Shown piece after piece: positions 45,094-53,683 of a DNA stretch of 64,000 bases. Under the pieces are notes generated by a model. The model ran no database searches. It was not told the origin of the DNA and was given only the letters and a program-made list of their open reading frames with translations. Position 1 is the first letter of the stretch. The number at the start of each line of letters is the position of its first letter. The stretch is from Puteibacter caeruleilacunae (GTDB lineage: Bacteria; Bacteroidota; Bacteroidia; Bacteroidales; Prolixibacteraceae): contig SJCO01000023.1 in the NCBI GenBank assembly GCA_005217565.1, positions 20,413 to 84,412 on the forward strand, read 5' to 3'. A program made the position numbers and the translations under genes.

Positions 45094-46347
45094 TTATGAA
45101 CGTACGTGTCCATTACCTTCAATAAACCACTTATAACTAGTTAGTTCTTCAAGAGCCATTGGTCCTCGTGCGTGCAATTTTTGAGTGCTAATACCGATCT
45201 CCGCACCTAATCCAAATTGAGCTCCATCAGTGAAAGCTGTTGATGCATTTGTATAAACAGATGAAGCATCAACCAACATATTGAACTTATATATCGTGTC
45301 TGCATCTTCCGCAACAATTGCCTCACTATGTTTGGAACTATAGGTCGCAATATGCTCTAATGCATCTTCAAATGAAGCAACAGTCTTAACAGACATGCGG
45401 TAATCTAAAAACTCTGTACCAAAACTATCAGCATCAGCTTTCTCCAGTAATATCTCTGGATAATTCCCGGAAAGCACCTCAAATGCCTGGTCATCAGCAA
45501 GAATTTCTACATCCTTTTTATACAACTCAAGGCACAATTTTGGTAAATCAGCTAAACGATCCTGATGTATCACAAGACAATCTAGTGCATTACATACACT
45601 TACTCTTCTTGTCTTTGCGTTATTAACAATTGCTGCTCCTTTTTCAATATCTCCACTTTTATCGAAATAGGTATGACAAATACCAGCACCTGTTTCAATA
45701 ACTGGTATTGTTGCATTTTCTCTCACATAGTTAATCAATCCTTGACTACCACGTGGTATAATCAAATCAACATATCCCTGGGCTGTTAATATCTCCCCTG
45801 TTGCTTCACGTCCTGCTGGTAGTAAGGTTAAAATCTTTCTATCAACACCATGTTTATCCAATACCTGATGAATAACATTGACAATAGCAGTATTGGAATC
45901 AATTGCATCACTTCCGCCCTTTAGAATACAAGCATTTCCAGATTTTAGACACAACGAGAAAACATCAAAAGTAACATTCGGACGAGCTTCATAGATAATT
46001 CCAATTACTCCAAAAGGTACACTGACTTTAGTTATCTTCAAGCCATTTGGTCGAACAGACTCTGATAACTTCCTTCCTAGAGGAGAAGGTAATAGGGCAA
46101 CATTACGAATATCAGAAGCAATCCCTTTAATACGTTCTGGGGTAAGCTCTAAACGGTCATATTTCGCATCTTCAGGTGACATGCGATCTAAATCTTTCTC
46201 ATTCGCCACCAGAATATCATCAGTATAAGCTACTGCAGCATCCGCCACATCATTCAATATTGCATTGATCTTTTCTTCCGAGAACAAGTTGATCAATGTT
46301 GATGCTTTGCGCACCTCTGCAAATATTTGATTATAATTTTCGCTCAT
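45094..46347 (-). CDS. proA: Glutamate-5-semialdehyde dehydrogenase
   Basis: The second enzyme of proline synthesis, reducing glutamyl phosphate to the semialdehyde with NADPH. Length is 417 residues. It has the catalytic cysteine in [15 protein letters not shown] and the [14 protein letters not shown] and [12 protein letters not shown] motifs. It is directly downstream of proB (24 bases), the usual arrangement for a pair that hands on an unstable intermediate. Confidence 0.97.
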   Translation of the reverse strand: MSENYNQIFAEVRKASTLINLFSEEKINAILNDVADAAVAYTDDILVANEKDLDRMSPEDAKYDRLELTPERIKGIASDIRNVALLPSPLGRKLSESVRPNGLKITKVSVPFGVIGIIYEARPNVTFDVFSLCLKSGNACILKGGSDAIDSNTAIVNVIHQVLDKHGVDRKILTLLPAGREATGEILTAQGYVDLIIPRGSQGLINYVRENATIPVIETGAGICHTYFDKSGDIEKGAAIVNNAKTRRVSVCNALDCLVIHQDRLADLPKLCLELYKKDVEILADDQAFEVLSGNYPEILLEKADADSFGTEFLDYRMSVKTVASFEDALEHIATYSSKHSEAIVAEDADTIYKFNMLVDASSVYTNASTAFTDGAQFGLGAEIGISTQKLHARGPMALEELTSYKWFIEGNGHVRS

Positions 46348-46371
46348 AGTTTCTTCGTTTAAAATTAGTTG

Positions 46372-47457
46372 CTAAAACAGATAGAGATAATCGTAATGAA
46401 CTAAAACTTTGCCTTTCTCTTTCCCTAGATATTTTTGTGCCTTCGTGGAGTCATACTTGGTTTTACCAATACCCAACTGAACACCTTTGCTATTATATAT
46501 TTTTACAATATCACCTTTCTCAAAATAACCTTCAACTTCAGTTACTCCAACCATCAAAAGACTTGACGCTTTTTGTGATTGCAACGCCGCTTCAGCTCCT
46601 TCATTGATGGAAATAACACCTTTCGCAAAACTATAGGAGTGAGCCAACCACTTCTTCACATTGGATGACTGCTTCTCGGCTGCCACAAAGTGAGAATGCT
46701 CAACTTCAACTTTTTTATCTAATAGGTCTGGTAAAATATTATCTCTCTTGCCGTTCGCGATATGCACATCAATTCCTTCTTCTGCAATCTTTCGGGCAAT
46801 ATTGCATTTCGTAATCATCCCACCTCTACCAAATTCTGACTTATTCGTAGAGATATATTCACTCAAGTCTGAAGTTTCCGCGTGTATTTTAGGAATTACC
46901 CTCGTTCCCTCATCATCAGGATGTCCGGTATAGATACCATTGATATTACTCAAGATTACCAATGCTTCTGTTTTCATCATGGAAGCAATTAATCCAGAAA
47001 GTTCATCATTATCAGTAAACATCAACTCAGTTACAGAGATCGTATCATTCTCATTTACAATTGGAATAACCCCATTTTCCAACAAGGTAGTTATGCAGTT
47101 CTTCATATTAAGGTAATGCCTACGATCCTTAAAATTCTCCTTGGTTGTAAGGACCTGTGCACAGCTCAGTCCATATTCTCTGAAAAAATAAGAATAACGG
47201 TTGATTAGCTTTACCTGTCCGACTGCCGACCATAACTGACGAGAAGATACCGCATCCATCTTCTTGTCGATATTCAGTTCTGTTCTTCCTGCCGCTACTG
47301 CTCCCGATGAAATTAGAATTACCTCGACTCCCAACTTTCGTAATGTTGCTATTTGATCAACAAGCTGAGCCATTCGGGCAACATCAAGAGTTCCATCACC
47401 TTTGGTAAGGACATTACTGCCTATTTTAACTGCTATTTTTTTATATTGAAGTTTCAT
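46372..47457 (-). CDS. proB: Glutamate 5-kinase with PUA domain
   Basis: The first and feedback-controlled step of proline synthesis. Length is 361 residues: amino-acid-kinase domain (~1-255, with VKIGSNVLT and ISSGAVAAG), then a PUA domain (~275-355) as in the long ProB form. The gap of 310 bases to proC suggests its own promoter, although no perfect -7 box is visible. Confidence 0.96.
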   Translation of the reverse strand: MKLQYKKIAVKIGSNVLTKGDGTLDVARMAQLVDQIATLRKLGVEVILISSGAVAAGRTELNIDKKMDAVSSRQLWSAVGQVKLINRYSYFFREYGLSCAQVLTTKENFKDRRHYLNMKNCITTLLENGVIPIVNENDTISVTELMFTDNDELSGLIASMMKTEALVILSNINGIYTGHPDDEGTRVIPKIHAETSDLSEYISTNKSEFGRGGMITKCNIARKIAEEGIDVHIANGKRDNILPDLLDKKVEVEHSHFVAAEKQSSNVKKWLAHSYSFAKGVISINEGAEAALQSQKASSLLMVGVTEVEGYFEKGDIVKIYNSKGVQLGIGKTKYDSTKAQKYLGKEKGKVLVHYDYLYLF

Positions 47458-47767
47458 TCCGAAGGTATTTTCGATATTTGGAATTTTTCATTAGTTAAAC
47501 CAGCATTTCCTATTAATTGCTCAATAACAAAATGTAATCTCATTATTCTGCCTTGATCTAATATTACCTCTCAGTATGTATACGTAATATATTTATCAGA
47601 TCTTCAGAAAATTTGAGGCAATTAAATGGGCTGGTTACAAATTCTATAAAGCAAAAAAGAAGATCGGATACGTTATATTATCAAGTGTTATTCCAACAAA
47701 CAATTATAATAACTATCCAATATTTCGTACCCGAACCTTCTGTTCGTCTTAGAATTTCTATTTACCC
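47458..47767. other. Intergenic region between proC and proB
   Basis: 310 AT-rich bases. The only local feature is a short palindrome around GTATAC (47577-47582). I see no ARG-box-like palindrome, no hairpin with a T-run and no supported ORF. Confidence 0.4.
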
Positions 47768-48571
47768 TTATTTTTTTTCTTTCTCTACTTTTTCGAAAGA
47801 AGTAACTAATCCCTGAATCAACGAAGAACTAAATCCTTTATGTTCCATTTCATTTAATCCAGAAATCGTAATTCCTCGGGGTGTAGTAACTTTATCGATC
47901 TCCCTTTCGGGGTGATGTTTCGTCTTCTTAACTAACTCTGCAGCCCCCTTAACGGTTTGTGCAGTAATAAGCTGAGCCATTTCAGCTCCAAATCCAATTT
48001 CAATACCCCCTTGCATCGCGGCACGAATAAACCTCAACGCAAAAGCAATACCACATGATCCAAGCACTGTAGCTGCCGACATAAGCTCTTCAGCAATAAC
48101 TGCAGTTTCGCCCAATTGATCAAATAATTTTACAACATCATCTTTCCTATCGCTCCATTGAGGATTAAAAGAAATACATGTCATCGATTCTTGCAATGAA
48201 ATCGCAGTGTTAGGCATAGCTCTAAACAAAGGTATCTCAGAGCCAATTTCTTTTTCTATTACATCTAATCCTACACCTGCAACCACCGACACCAACGTCT
48301 TATCAGCAGATAACTTACCTTTGATATCTCTTAGAATATCAACAATCTGATACGGTTTTATTGCTAAGAAAATAATATCAGCAGATTCAACCGCAGCTTC
48401 ATTATCTGACATTGTATTAATACCCATCTCACGAAGATTCTCGATCAAGGGGAGGCGTCGACGGGTAACAGTAATGTTTTCAGCCTTTATTAATCCGGAT
48501 TTTACAAGCCCTTGAGCAATGGCTCCTCCTAGATTTCCTCCTCCAATAATAGTGATCTTCTTCGAATTCAT
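47768..48571 (-). CDS. proC: Pyrroline-5-carboxylate reductase
   Basis: The last step of proline synthesis. Length is 267 residues. The NAD(P)H motif IIGGGNLGGAIAQGL is at ~7-21, the conserved VVAGVGLD at ~100, and the C-terminal P5CR signature VTTPRGITISGLNEMEHKG. It is placed between the arg genes and proBA, so the proline and arginine genes form one cluster. Confidence 0.97.
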   Translation of the reverse strand: MNSKKITIIGGGNLGGAIAQGLVKSGLIKAENITVTRRRLPLIENLREMGINTMSDNEAAVESADIIFLAIKPYQIVDILRDIKGKLSADKTLVSVVAGVGLDVIEKEIGSEIPLFRAMPNTAISLQESMTCISFNPQWSDRKDDVVKLFDQLGETAVIAEELMSAATVLGSCGIAFALRFIRAAMQGGIEIGFGAEMAQLITAQTVKGAAELVKKTKHHPEREIDKVTTPRGITISGLNEMEHKGFSSSLIQGLVTSFEKVEKEKK

Positions 48572-48638
48572 GTGTATTATATTTTAATGTTAGGACACAA
48601 AAATCATGATAAATATCATATTTTTCAAATATCCTATG

Positions 48639-49769
48639 CTAAACTTTAGTTAAGACTTCTTCAAAAGCAGTCAAAAATTCGTCTACATACTCTTTTGTCA
48701 ATGACAATGGAGGTAGTATTCTAATTGTATGAGTACCTGACACTCCAGTAAATATTTTATAGTCGAATAATAGTTTCTTACGCACATCTGCGATCGGTTG
48801 TTCCATTTCAATACCAATCATCAGTCCTTGACCACGAATTTCTTTAATTCCTGAAATTTCAGACAATTTATTCATGAAGTACTCTCCTAACTCAGCAGCA
48901 TTGTCTAAAAGATTTTCCTCTTTCATGACATCAAGCACTGAAATTGCAGCAGCACATGCAAGGTGATTTCCCCCGAAAGTTGTTCCTAACAAGCCATAAG
49001 ATGCTTCAAACTCAGGACTAATTAGCACCCCTCCAATAGGAAAACCATTCCCCATACCTTTGGCCATTGTGATAAGGTCTGGTTTCAAATCGGTATACTG
49101 ATGAGCGAAAAATTTACCGCTTCGACCATAACCTGATTGAATCTCATCAAGGATCAAAACAGCACCTGATACTCTCGTCAACTTCCCAACCATTTCCACG
49201 AATTCAGGATCAGGAACAACAACTCCTCCAATTCCTTGAATACCCTCAATAATTACAGCACAAACATCTCCTTTTCTAAGCTCCAATGCCAACGCATCTG
49301 GATCATTCAATTCAAGAATTGTCGATTCGTGTAAACTATTAACAGGCGCTACAATTTTAGGATTATCAGTCACAGCAACAGCTGCAGAAGTACGTCCATG
49401 AAAACCTTTACGAAAACTTATCACCCTCTTTTTTCCTGTATGGAAAGAAGCTAATTTTATAGCATTCTCATTGGCCTCAGCTCCTGAGTTACACAAGAAC
49501 AGACTATAATCATCATATCCAGAGATGGCTCCTAACTTTTGAGCAAGCTCTTTCTGTAGACTATTTTGAACGGAGTTGGAATAAAATCCGATCTTTCGTA
49601 GTTGCTCATCGATGCGACTCACATAATGTGGATGAGAATGACCAATTGAAATAACTGCATGACCGCCATACAAATCAAGATAGCGCGTCCCTTCTTTATC
49701 CCATACTTCACAACCTTTAGCCTTTACCGGCTCAATATCAAATAACGGATATACATCAAACAACTCCAT
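48639..49769 (-). CDS. argD: N-acylornithine aminotransferase (ArgD)
   Basis: A class-III PLP-dependent transaminase, 376 residues, converting N-acylglutamate semialdehyde to N-acylornithine. The long frame begins at a TTG (49778); the ATG at 49769 (MELFDVYPLFDIE) is the family start. The PLP lysine is in TMAKGMGNGFPIGG, with LILDEIQSGYGR before it and the GGNHLACAAA segment after. It is 8-17 bases downstream of argC. Confidence 0.95.
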   Translation of the reverse strand: MELFDVYPLFDIEPVKAKGCEVWDKEGTRYLDLYGGHAVISIGHSHPHYVSRIDEQLRKIGFYSNSVQNSLQKELAQKLGAISGYDDYSLFLCNSGAEANENAIKLASFHTGKKRVISFRKGFHGRTSAAVAVTDNPKIVAPVNSLHESTILELNDPDALALELRKGDVCAVIIEGIQGIGGVVVPDPEFVEMVGKLTRVSGAVLILDEIQSGYGRSGKFFAHQYTDLKPDLITMAKGMGNGFPIGGVLISPEFEASYGLLGTTFGGNHLACAAAISVLDVMKEENLLDNAAELGEYFMNKLSEISGIKEIRGQGLMIGIEMEQPIADVRKKLLFDYKIFTGVSGTHTIRILPPLSLTKEYVDEFLTAFEEVLTKV

Positions 49770-49785
49770 TTCAACCAATTTTATA

Positions 49786-50754
49786 TTAGAATGACACTGG
49801 CTTTAAATTAAGCCCTGTCTTTTCATCTAGTCCAAAAATCAAATTCATATTCTGTACAGCTTGTCCAGAGGCACCTTTTAATAAATTGTCGGTACATGAA
49901 ATCACAACAATTTTTCCATCATGCTTCTCAACAAACAATACTGCTTTATTGGTATTCACCACCTGCTTCACATCCGGATTTTGCTTTGTCACCCAAACAA
50001 AAGGATGCTCTTTATAGTAATCTTCAAATAAAGCAACAGCTTCTTCTTCACTCAAATCGCAATCAACATATGCCGATACGAAAATACCACGGGTATGATT
50101 TCCACGAATTGGCACAAAGTTCAATGCATGGTCAAAGCTACCCTGCAGTTGAGCAAGGCTCTGCTTAATCTCTCCCAAGTGTTGGTGCTTAAACATTTTA
50201 TAAGCAGATACGTTACCACTTCTCCAACTGTAGTGAGATGTTCTACTTGGTGCCTGTCCTGCTCCGGTAGAACCAGTAATGGCATGTACATGTACTTCAC
50301 TATTCAAGAGTTTTGCACTAGCCAAAGGCAACAAAGCCAATTGGATACCAGTTGCAAAACAACCAGGATTAGCTATATACTTACATTCTTTAATTGCCTC
50401 TCGGTCTAATTCAGGAAGTCCATAAATGAAGTTATTTCCTTCTCGTTTCAACCTAAAGTCGTGACTTAAATCAATAACTTTTAAAGATTCTGGTAACTCA
50501 TTTTCACTCATGAACTCAACAGACTTGCCATGCCCCATACAAAGGAACAGTGCATCAATCGCATTAAAATCAGCCTCTGCAGTGAAAACTAAATCTGTCT
50601 CTCCAATCAAGTCTTTATGAACATCACAAATAGGATTCCCTGCATTACTTCCTGAATGAATGAACGAAATCTCAGCCTCTGGATGGTTCAATAAAATACG
50701 TACCAATTCCCCTGCAGTATATCCTGCACCCCCAATAATTCCTACTTTAATCAT
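49786..50754 (-). CDS. argC: N-acyl-gamma-glutamyl-phosphate reductase (ArgC)
   Basis: A 322-residue NADPH-dependent reductase of the arginine pathway. The nucleotide motif is GIIGGAGYTAGELVRIL at the N-terminus. The catalytic cysteine is in ANPGCFATGIQLALLPL (~130), and HYSWRSGNVSAYK and PIRGNHTRGI are conserved ArgC segments. It lies 22 bases after argG. Confidence 0.97.
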   Translation of the reverse strand: MIKVGIIGGAGYTAGELVRILLNHPEAEISFIHSGSNAGNPICDVHKDLIGETDLVFTAEADFNAIDALFLCMGHGKSVEFMSENELPESLKVIDLSHDFRLKREGNNFIYGLPELDREAIKECKYIANPGCFATGIQLALLPLASAKLLNSEVHVHAITGSTGAGQAPSRTSHYSWRSGNVSAYKMFKHQHLGEIKQSLAQLQGSFDHALNFVPIRGNHTRGIFVSAYVDCDLSEEEAVALFEDYYKEHPFVWVTKQNPDVKQVVNTNKAVLFVEKHDGKIVVISCTDNLLKGASGQAVQNMNLIFGLDEKTGLNLKPVSF

Positions 50755-50776
50755 CGAATTTTATTTTATACTGCAA

Positions 50777-51973
50777 TTAATTAAGGTCGTCATTCACCGC
50801 ATTGTAAATCTTCATCGATGTACCAAGAATCTTAGTGAATCCTTTCACATCATCAGCAGTCCACGCTTTATTTATTTCCCCATACTCACCAAAGTCTGAC
50901 TTCATCAAATCTTTCGCTGAATCAACTCCAATCAGTTGGAAGTGATATGGCTTCAATTTTACAATTACTTTTCCAGTTACATTACGCTGAGAACTTTCTA
51001 AAAATTTCTCCATATCACGCATCACAGGATCAAGATATTGAGACTCGTGCAAGAACATACCGTACCAGTTAGAAAGTTGCTCTTTCCAGTACTGTTGCCA
51101 TTTGGTCAAAGTGTGCTTCTCTAACATGTGATGTGCCTTAATGATCATCATTGGCGCAGCCGCTTCAAAACCTACACGACCTTTAATACCAATAATTGTA
51201 TCACCAATATGCATATCGCGACCAACAGCCCATGAAGCACCAATTTCTTCCAACACGCGAATTGCATCTACTTTATCGTCATATATTTTACCATTCAAAC
51301 CAACAAACTCTCCTGCTTCAAAATGTAATTCTACAGTCTCCTCACCTTCTTTAGTCAAATGACTAGGGTAAGCTTCTTCAGGAAGTGTTTGATCAGAAGA
51401 AAGGGTTTCTTTTCCACCAACACTTGTTCCCCACAATCCTTTGTTGATAGAGTATTCCATTTTCACCCAATCATCCTCAACACCTCTTTCTTTAAGGTAG
51501 TTGATTTCATATTCACGGGTTAACACCATATCCCTGGTTGGAGTCAAGATTTTAATCTCTGGAGCCAGTACATCAAAAGTCAAATCAAAACGAACCTGAT
51601 CATTTCCTGCTCCAGTACTACCATGAGCTACATAATCAGCTCCAATCTCTTTGGCGTATTCAATAATTGCAATAGCCTGAAAAATTCGCTCTGAACTTAC
51701 AGAAATAGGATAAGTATTACCTCGAAGAATATTACCATATACCATATATTTGATACACTTCTCGTAATATGTTCCGGTAACATCAAGACTAACATGTTTT
51801 GCTGATCCAAGCTTATAAGCTTTCTCTTCAATATCCTTTAGCTCTTCATCTGAAAAACCTCCAGTATTAGCAATGGCTGTATAAACTTCTAATCCTTTCT
51901 CTTCTGCAAGATACTTTGCACAAAAAGAGGTATCCAAACCTCCACTAAATGCTAGAACAACTTTTTCTTTCAT
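50777..51973 (-). CDS. argG: Argininosuccinate synthase
   Basis: Joins citrulline and aspartate using ATP. Length is 398 residues. It has the P-loop VVLAFSGGLDTSFC at ~5-18 and the DYVAHGSTGAGNDQVRF and EYSINKGLWGTSVGG segments. No argininosuccinate lyase gene is in the window. The 262-base gap upstream contains an imperfect inverted repeat (52064-52192). Confidence 0.97.
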   Translation of the reverse strand: MKEKVVLAFSGGLDTSFCAKYLAEEKGLEVYTAIANTGGFSDEELKDIEEKAYKLGSAKHVSLDVTGTYYEKCIKYMVYGNILRGNTYPISVSSERIFQAIAIIEYAKEIGADYVAHGSTGAGNDQVRFDLTFDVLAPEIKILTPTRDMVLTREYEINYLKERGVEDDWVKMEYSINKGLWGTSVGGKETLSSDQTLPEEAYPSHLTKEGEETVELHFEAGEFVGLNGKIYDDKVDAIRVLEEIGASWAVGRDMHIGDTIIGIKGRVGFEAAAPMMIIKAHHMLEKHTLTKWQQYWKEQLSNWYGMFLHESQYLDPVMRDMEKFLESSQRNVTGKVIVKLKPYHFQLIGVDSAKDLMKSDFGEYGEINKAWTADDVKGFTKILGTSMKIYNAVNDDLN

Positions 51974-52059
51974 AACGCTATCTTTTTGACTCCTATAATA
52001 GATTGTCCTATTTCTAGTCCTAACCTATTTCTATTTCCTTTGGATTCTAATTTATTTTT

Positions 52060-52195
52060 AAAAGTGACGACGCCAACAGGTGATTGTTTACTAACCTTAA
52101 ATTTGCCTGTGTTGCTATGATTCTATTCATCCCCTAAATTTGCGCTACGCAGGGCTTTTACCTGAAATGAGCCTGTCCTGCGGCGCCATCACTAT
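52060..52195. repeat. Imperfect inverted-repeat element (MITE-like?) between the GNAT gene and argG
   Basis: GTGACGACGCCAACAGG (52064-52080) faces CCTGTCCTGCGGCGCCATCAC (52172-52192); their complements match imperfectly over ~17 positions. The inside is ~90 bases and locally more GC-rich than the flanks, with a small hairpin near GCGCTACGC. It has no ORF. It could be a small non-autonomous element or a leader structure for argG. Confidence 0.35.
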
Positions 52196-52235
52196 CCCTA
52201 TTTCTATTCTTTTTTTTATCTACTTTTATTGACCT

Positions 52236-52928
52236 CTATTTTACGATCTCAACTTCTGCTTTTGAGCCGATAACCTTAGAGCCATTCTCTCCTTTTTTAC
52301 GACCGCTATGCTTCAACTTCCACCATTGTTTAAACACTTGAAAAGATGTTTTCTTTGGCTTTTCATTCTTAACAGCCTCCCAATTGGGATCATATATCAT
52401 TCCGGTGCATAGACACTTTGAAAAATTGGTTCGCTGAAGAATGTCATAATTCACACAACTCTGACAGCCTTTCCAAAATTCAGCATCATCAGTTAACTCT
52501 GAGAATGTAACTGGTTTATAACCTAACTCCGAATTAATCTTCATCACTGCTAAACCTGTTGTCAAACCAAAGATCTTAGCCTTTGGAAACATTTCACGCG
52601 ACAATTTAAATGCCTGCTTCTTGATCCTTTTTGCCAGTCCAACACCTCTATACTCAGGTCGTACAATCAATCCTGAATTTGCAACAAATCGATTGTGGCC
52701 CCAGGATTCAACGTAACAAAATCCGGCAAAATCTTCCCCATCCAAAGCGATAACCGCTTTCCCGTCGAGAATTTTTCTGGCCAAATATTCAAACGTTCTC
52801 CTTGCAATACCTGTACCTCTCTCCTTCGATGCTTGTTCAATAGCATCATTAATATCATCAACATACCCTACATGTTCGGGCTGTGCAACCATTACTGTAA
52901 GATTGCTTCCTTTATCTTTTAACCCCAT
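52236..52928 (-). CDS. GNAT acyltransferase of the arginine cluster, probable N-acylglutamate synthase
   Basis: A 230-residue GNAT protein. The acetyl-CoA-type motif is in IVRPEYRGVGLAKRIKKQAFKLS (~88-110), with RFVANSGL before it. After the fold comes a cysteine-rich stretch (CQSCVNY, CLCTG, ~155-175) and a basic tail. It sits between argR and argG, where other Bacteroidota have a comparable gene proposed to be the missing N-acylglutamate (N-succinylglutamate) synthase. No classical argA or argJ is in the window, so this is the best candidate for the first step. Confidence 0.78.
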   Translation of the reverse strand: MGLKDKGSNLTVMVAQPEHVGYVDDINDAIEQASKERGTGIARRTFEYLARKILDGKAVIALDGEDFAGFCYVESWGHNRFVANSGLIVRPEYRGVGLAKRIKKQAFKLSREMFPKAKIFGLTTGLAVMKINSELGYKPVTFSELTDDAEFWKGCQSCVNYDILQRTNFSKCLCTGMIYDPNWEAVKNEKPKKTSFQVFKQWWKLKHSGRKKGENGSKVIGSKAEVEIVK

Positions 52929-52936
52929 AAGGCCTC

Positions 52937-53422
52937 CTATTCCAATTTATCTTCCAGTTTTGGCATAATCAGAATTAATGCATTCAATAGATCATTCTGA
53001 CTTACTCCCTCTCTCATTACTAAAAATATATTGTCATCTCCAGCAATAGATCCTATCACTTCATAAGGATCTGCATTATCTATTATGGCCGCAATACTAC
53101 TTGCATAGCCAGGGAGCGTTTTCAACACCGCCAGATTTCCCGAAAAATTAATACTCTGGAATCCATCTGCCAGAAAATTCACTTTTGGGTTCCCAACCGC
53201 TGCTGTTTCTGCACTAATCCCTTCTGGAATTACATAAACATATCCTTTTTCAGCATCAGCAACCTTTGCAACTTTTAAAAATTTCAAATCACGAGATAAA
53301 GTAGCTTGCCCGAAATCAAAGCCTTGCCCTTTCAATATTAATAACAACTCTTCCTGACTACCAACCTTATTCGTTGTGATTATGTTTTTAATTGCGATTA
53401 ATCGCTTTGTTCTGTTCTTCAT
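52937..53422 (-). CDS. argR: Arginine repressor ArgR
   Basis: A 161-residue hexameric repressor. The N-terminal winged helix-turn-helix (~1-75) has KNIITTNKVGSQEELLLIL and FGQATLSRDLKFL. The C-terminal arginine-binding/oligomerisation domain (~90-160) has PYEVIGSIAGDDNIFLVM. It is the first gene of the minus-strand arg cluster, and two ARG boxes lie 20 bases upstream of its start codon, so it should repress itself and the cluster. Confidence 0.95.
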   Translation of the reverse strand: MKNRTKRLIAIKNIITTNKVGSQEELLLILKGQGFDFGQATLSRDLKFLKVAKVADAEKGYVYVIPEGISAETAAVGNPKVNFLADGFQSINFSGNLAVLKTLPGYASSIAAIIDNADPYEVIGSIAGDDNIFLVMREGVSQNDLLNALILIMPKLEDKLE

Positions 53423-53439
53423 ATTTTCAACACTCTTGT

Positions 53440-53478
53440 GATGAATATTTATTCATTACGAATGCAAATTTATTCATT
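53440..53478. promoter_or_regulatory. Paired ARG boxes (ArgR operator)
   Basis: TGAATATTTATTCA at 53442-53455 matches the ARG-box core TGAAT-N4-ATTCA perfectly. TGCAAATTTATTCA at 53463-53476 matches with two differences. Starts are 21 bases apart, the same as two 18-bp ARG boxes separated by 3 bp in classic ArgR operators. The pair lies in front of argR (minus) and ~40-85 bases upstream of the predicted carA start (plus), so it may serve both. Confidence 0.85.
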
Positions 53479-53515
53479 TTCTCTTAAAAACAAATTTTTA
53501 TTCCAAAAATTATTG

Positions 53516-53523
53516 TATTTTTG
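53516..53523 (+). promoter_or_regulatory. -7 box (TATTTTTG) of carA
   Basis: A perfect TAnnTTTG, 161 bases before the carA start codon. The -33 position holds a T-run rather than TTTG. The predicted start is near 53529. Confidence 0.6.
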
Positions 53524-53539
53524 TACCGGAGTTAATTCA

Positions 53540-53611
53540 ATGTTATCAAATAGTAAATCAAGCACCTGGAACCAGATGCAAACGAAAGTACCGAGTAGGT
53601 TTATAATATAA
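53540..53611 (+). CDS. Possible 23-codon leader peptide upstream of carA
   Basis: ATG at 53540 opens a short frame ending at TAA 53609-53611, only six bases before the terminator stem. The geometry is that of a leader peptide used in attenuation. The peptide is not rich in arginine (one AGG codon near the end), so the regulatory amino acid, if any, is unclear. A hairpin (53562-53568 with 53573-53579) lies inside it. Coding is unproven. Confidence 0.3.
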   Translation: MLSNSKSSTWNQMQTKVPSRFII

Positions 53612-53617
53612 GAGAGG

Positions 53618-53662
53618 AAATGCGTTTGAGCTACAATTTTGTAGAGCAGGCGCATTTTTTTT
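53618..53662 (+). terminator. Intrinsic terminator in the carA leader (attenuator candidate)
   Basis: AAATGCG (53618-53624) pairs with CGCATTT (53651-53657), with an inner stem CTACAA/TTGTAG, followed by eight T (53655-53662). It lies between the predicted carA promoter and the carA start codon (53684), so it can stop transcription before the gene unless it is regulated. On the minus strand no gene ends here. Confidence 0.75.
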
Positions 53663-53683
53663 AAAAATTAAATAGATATCACG

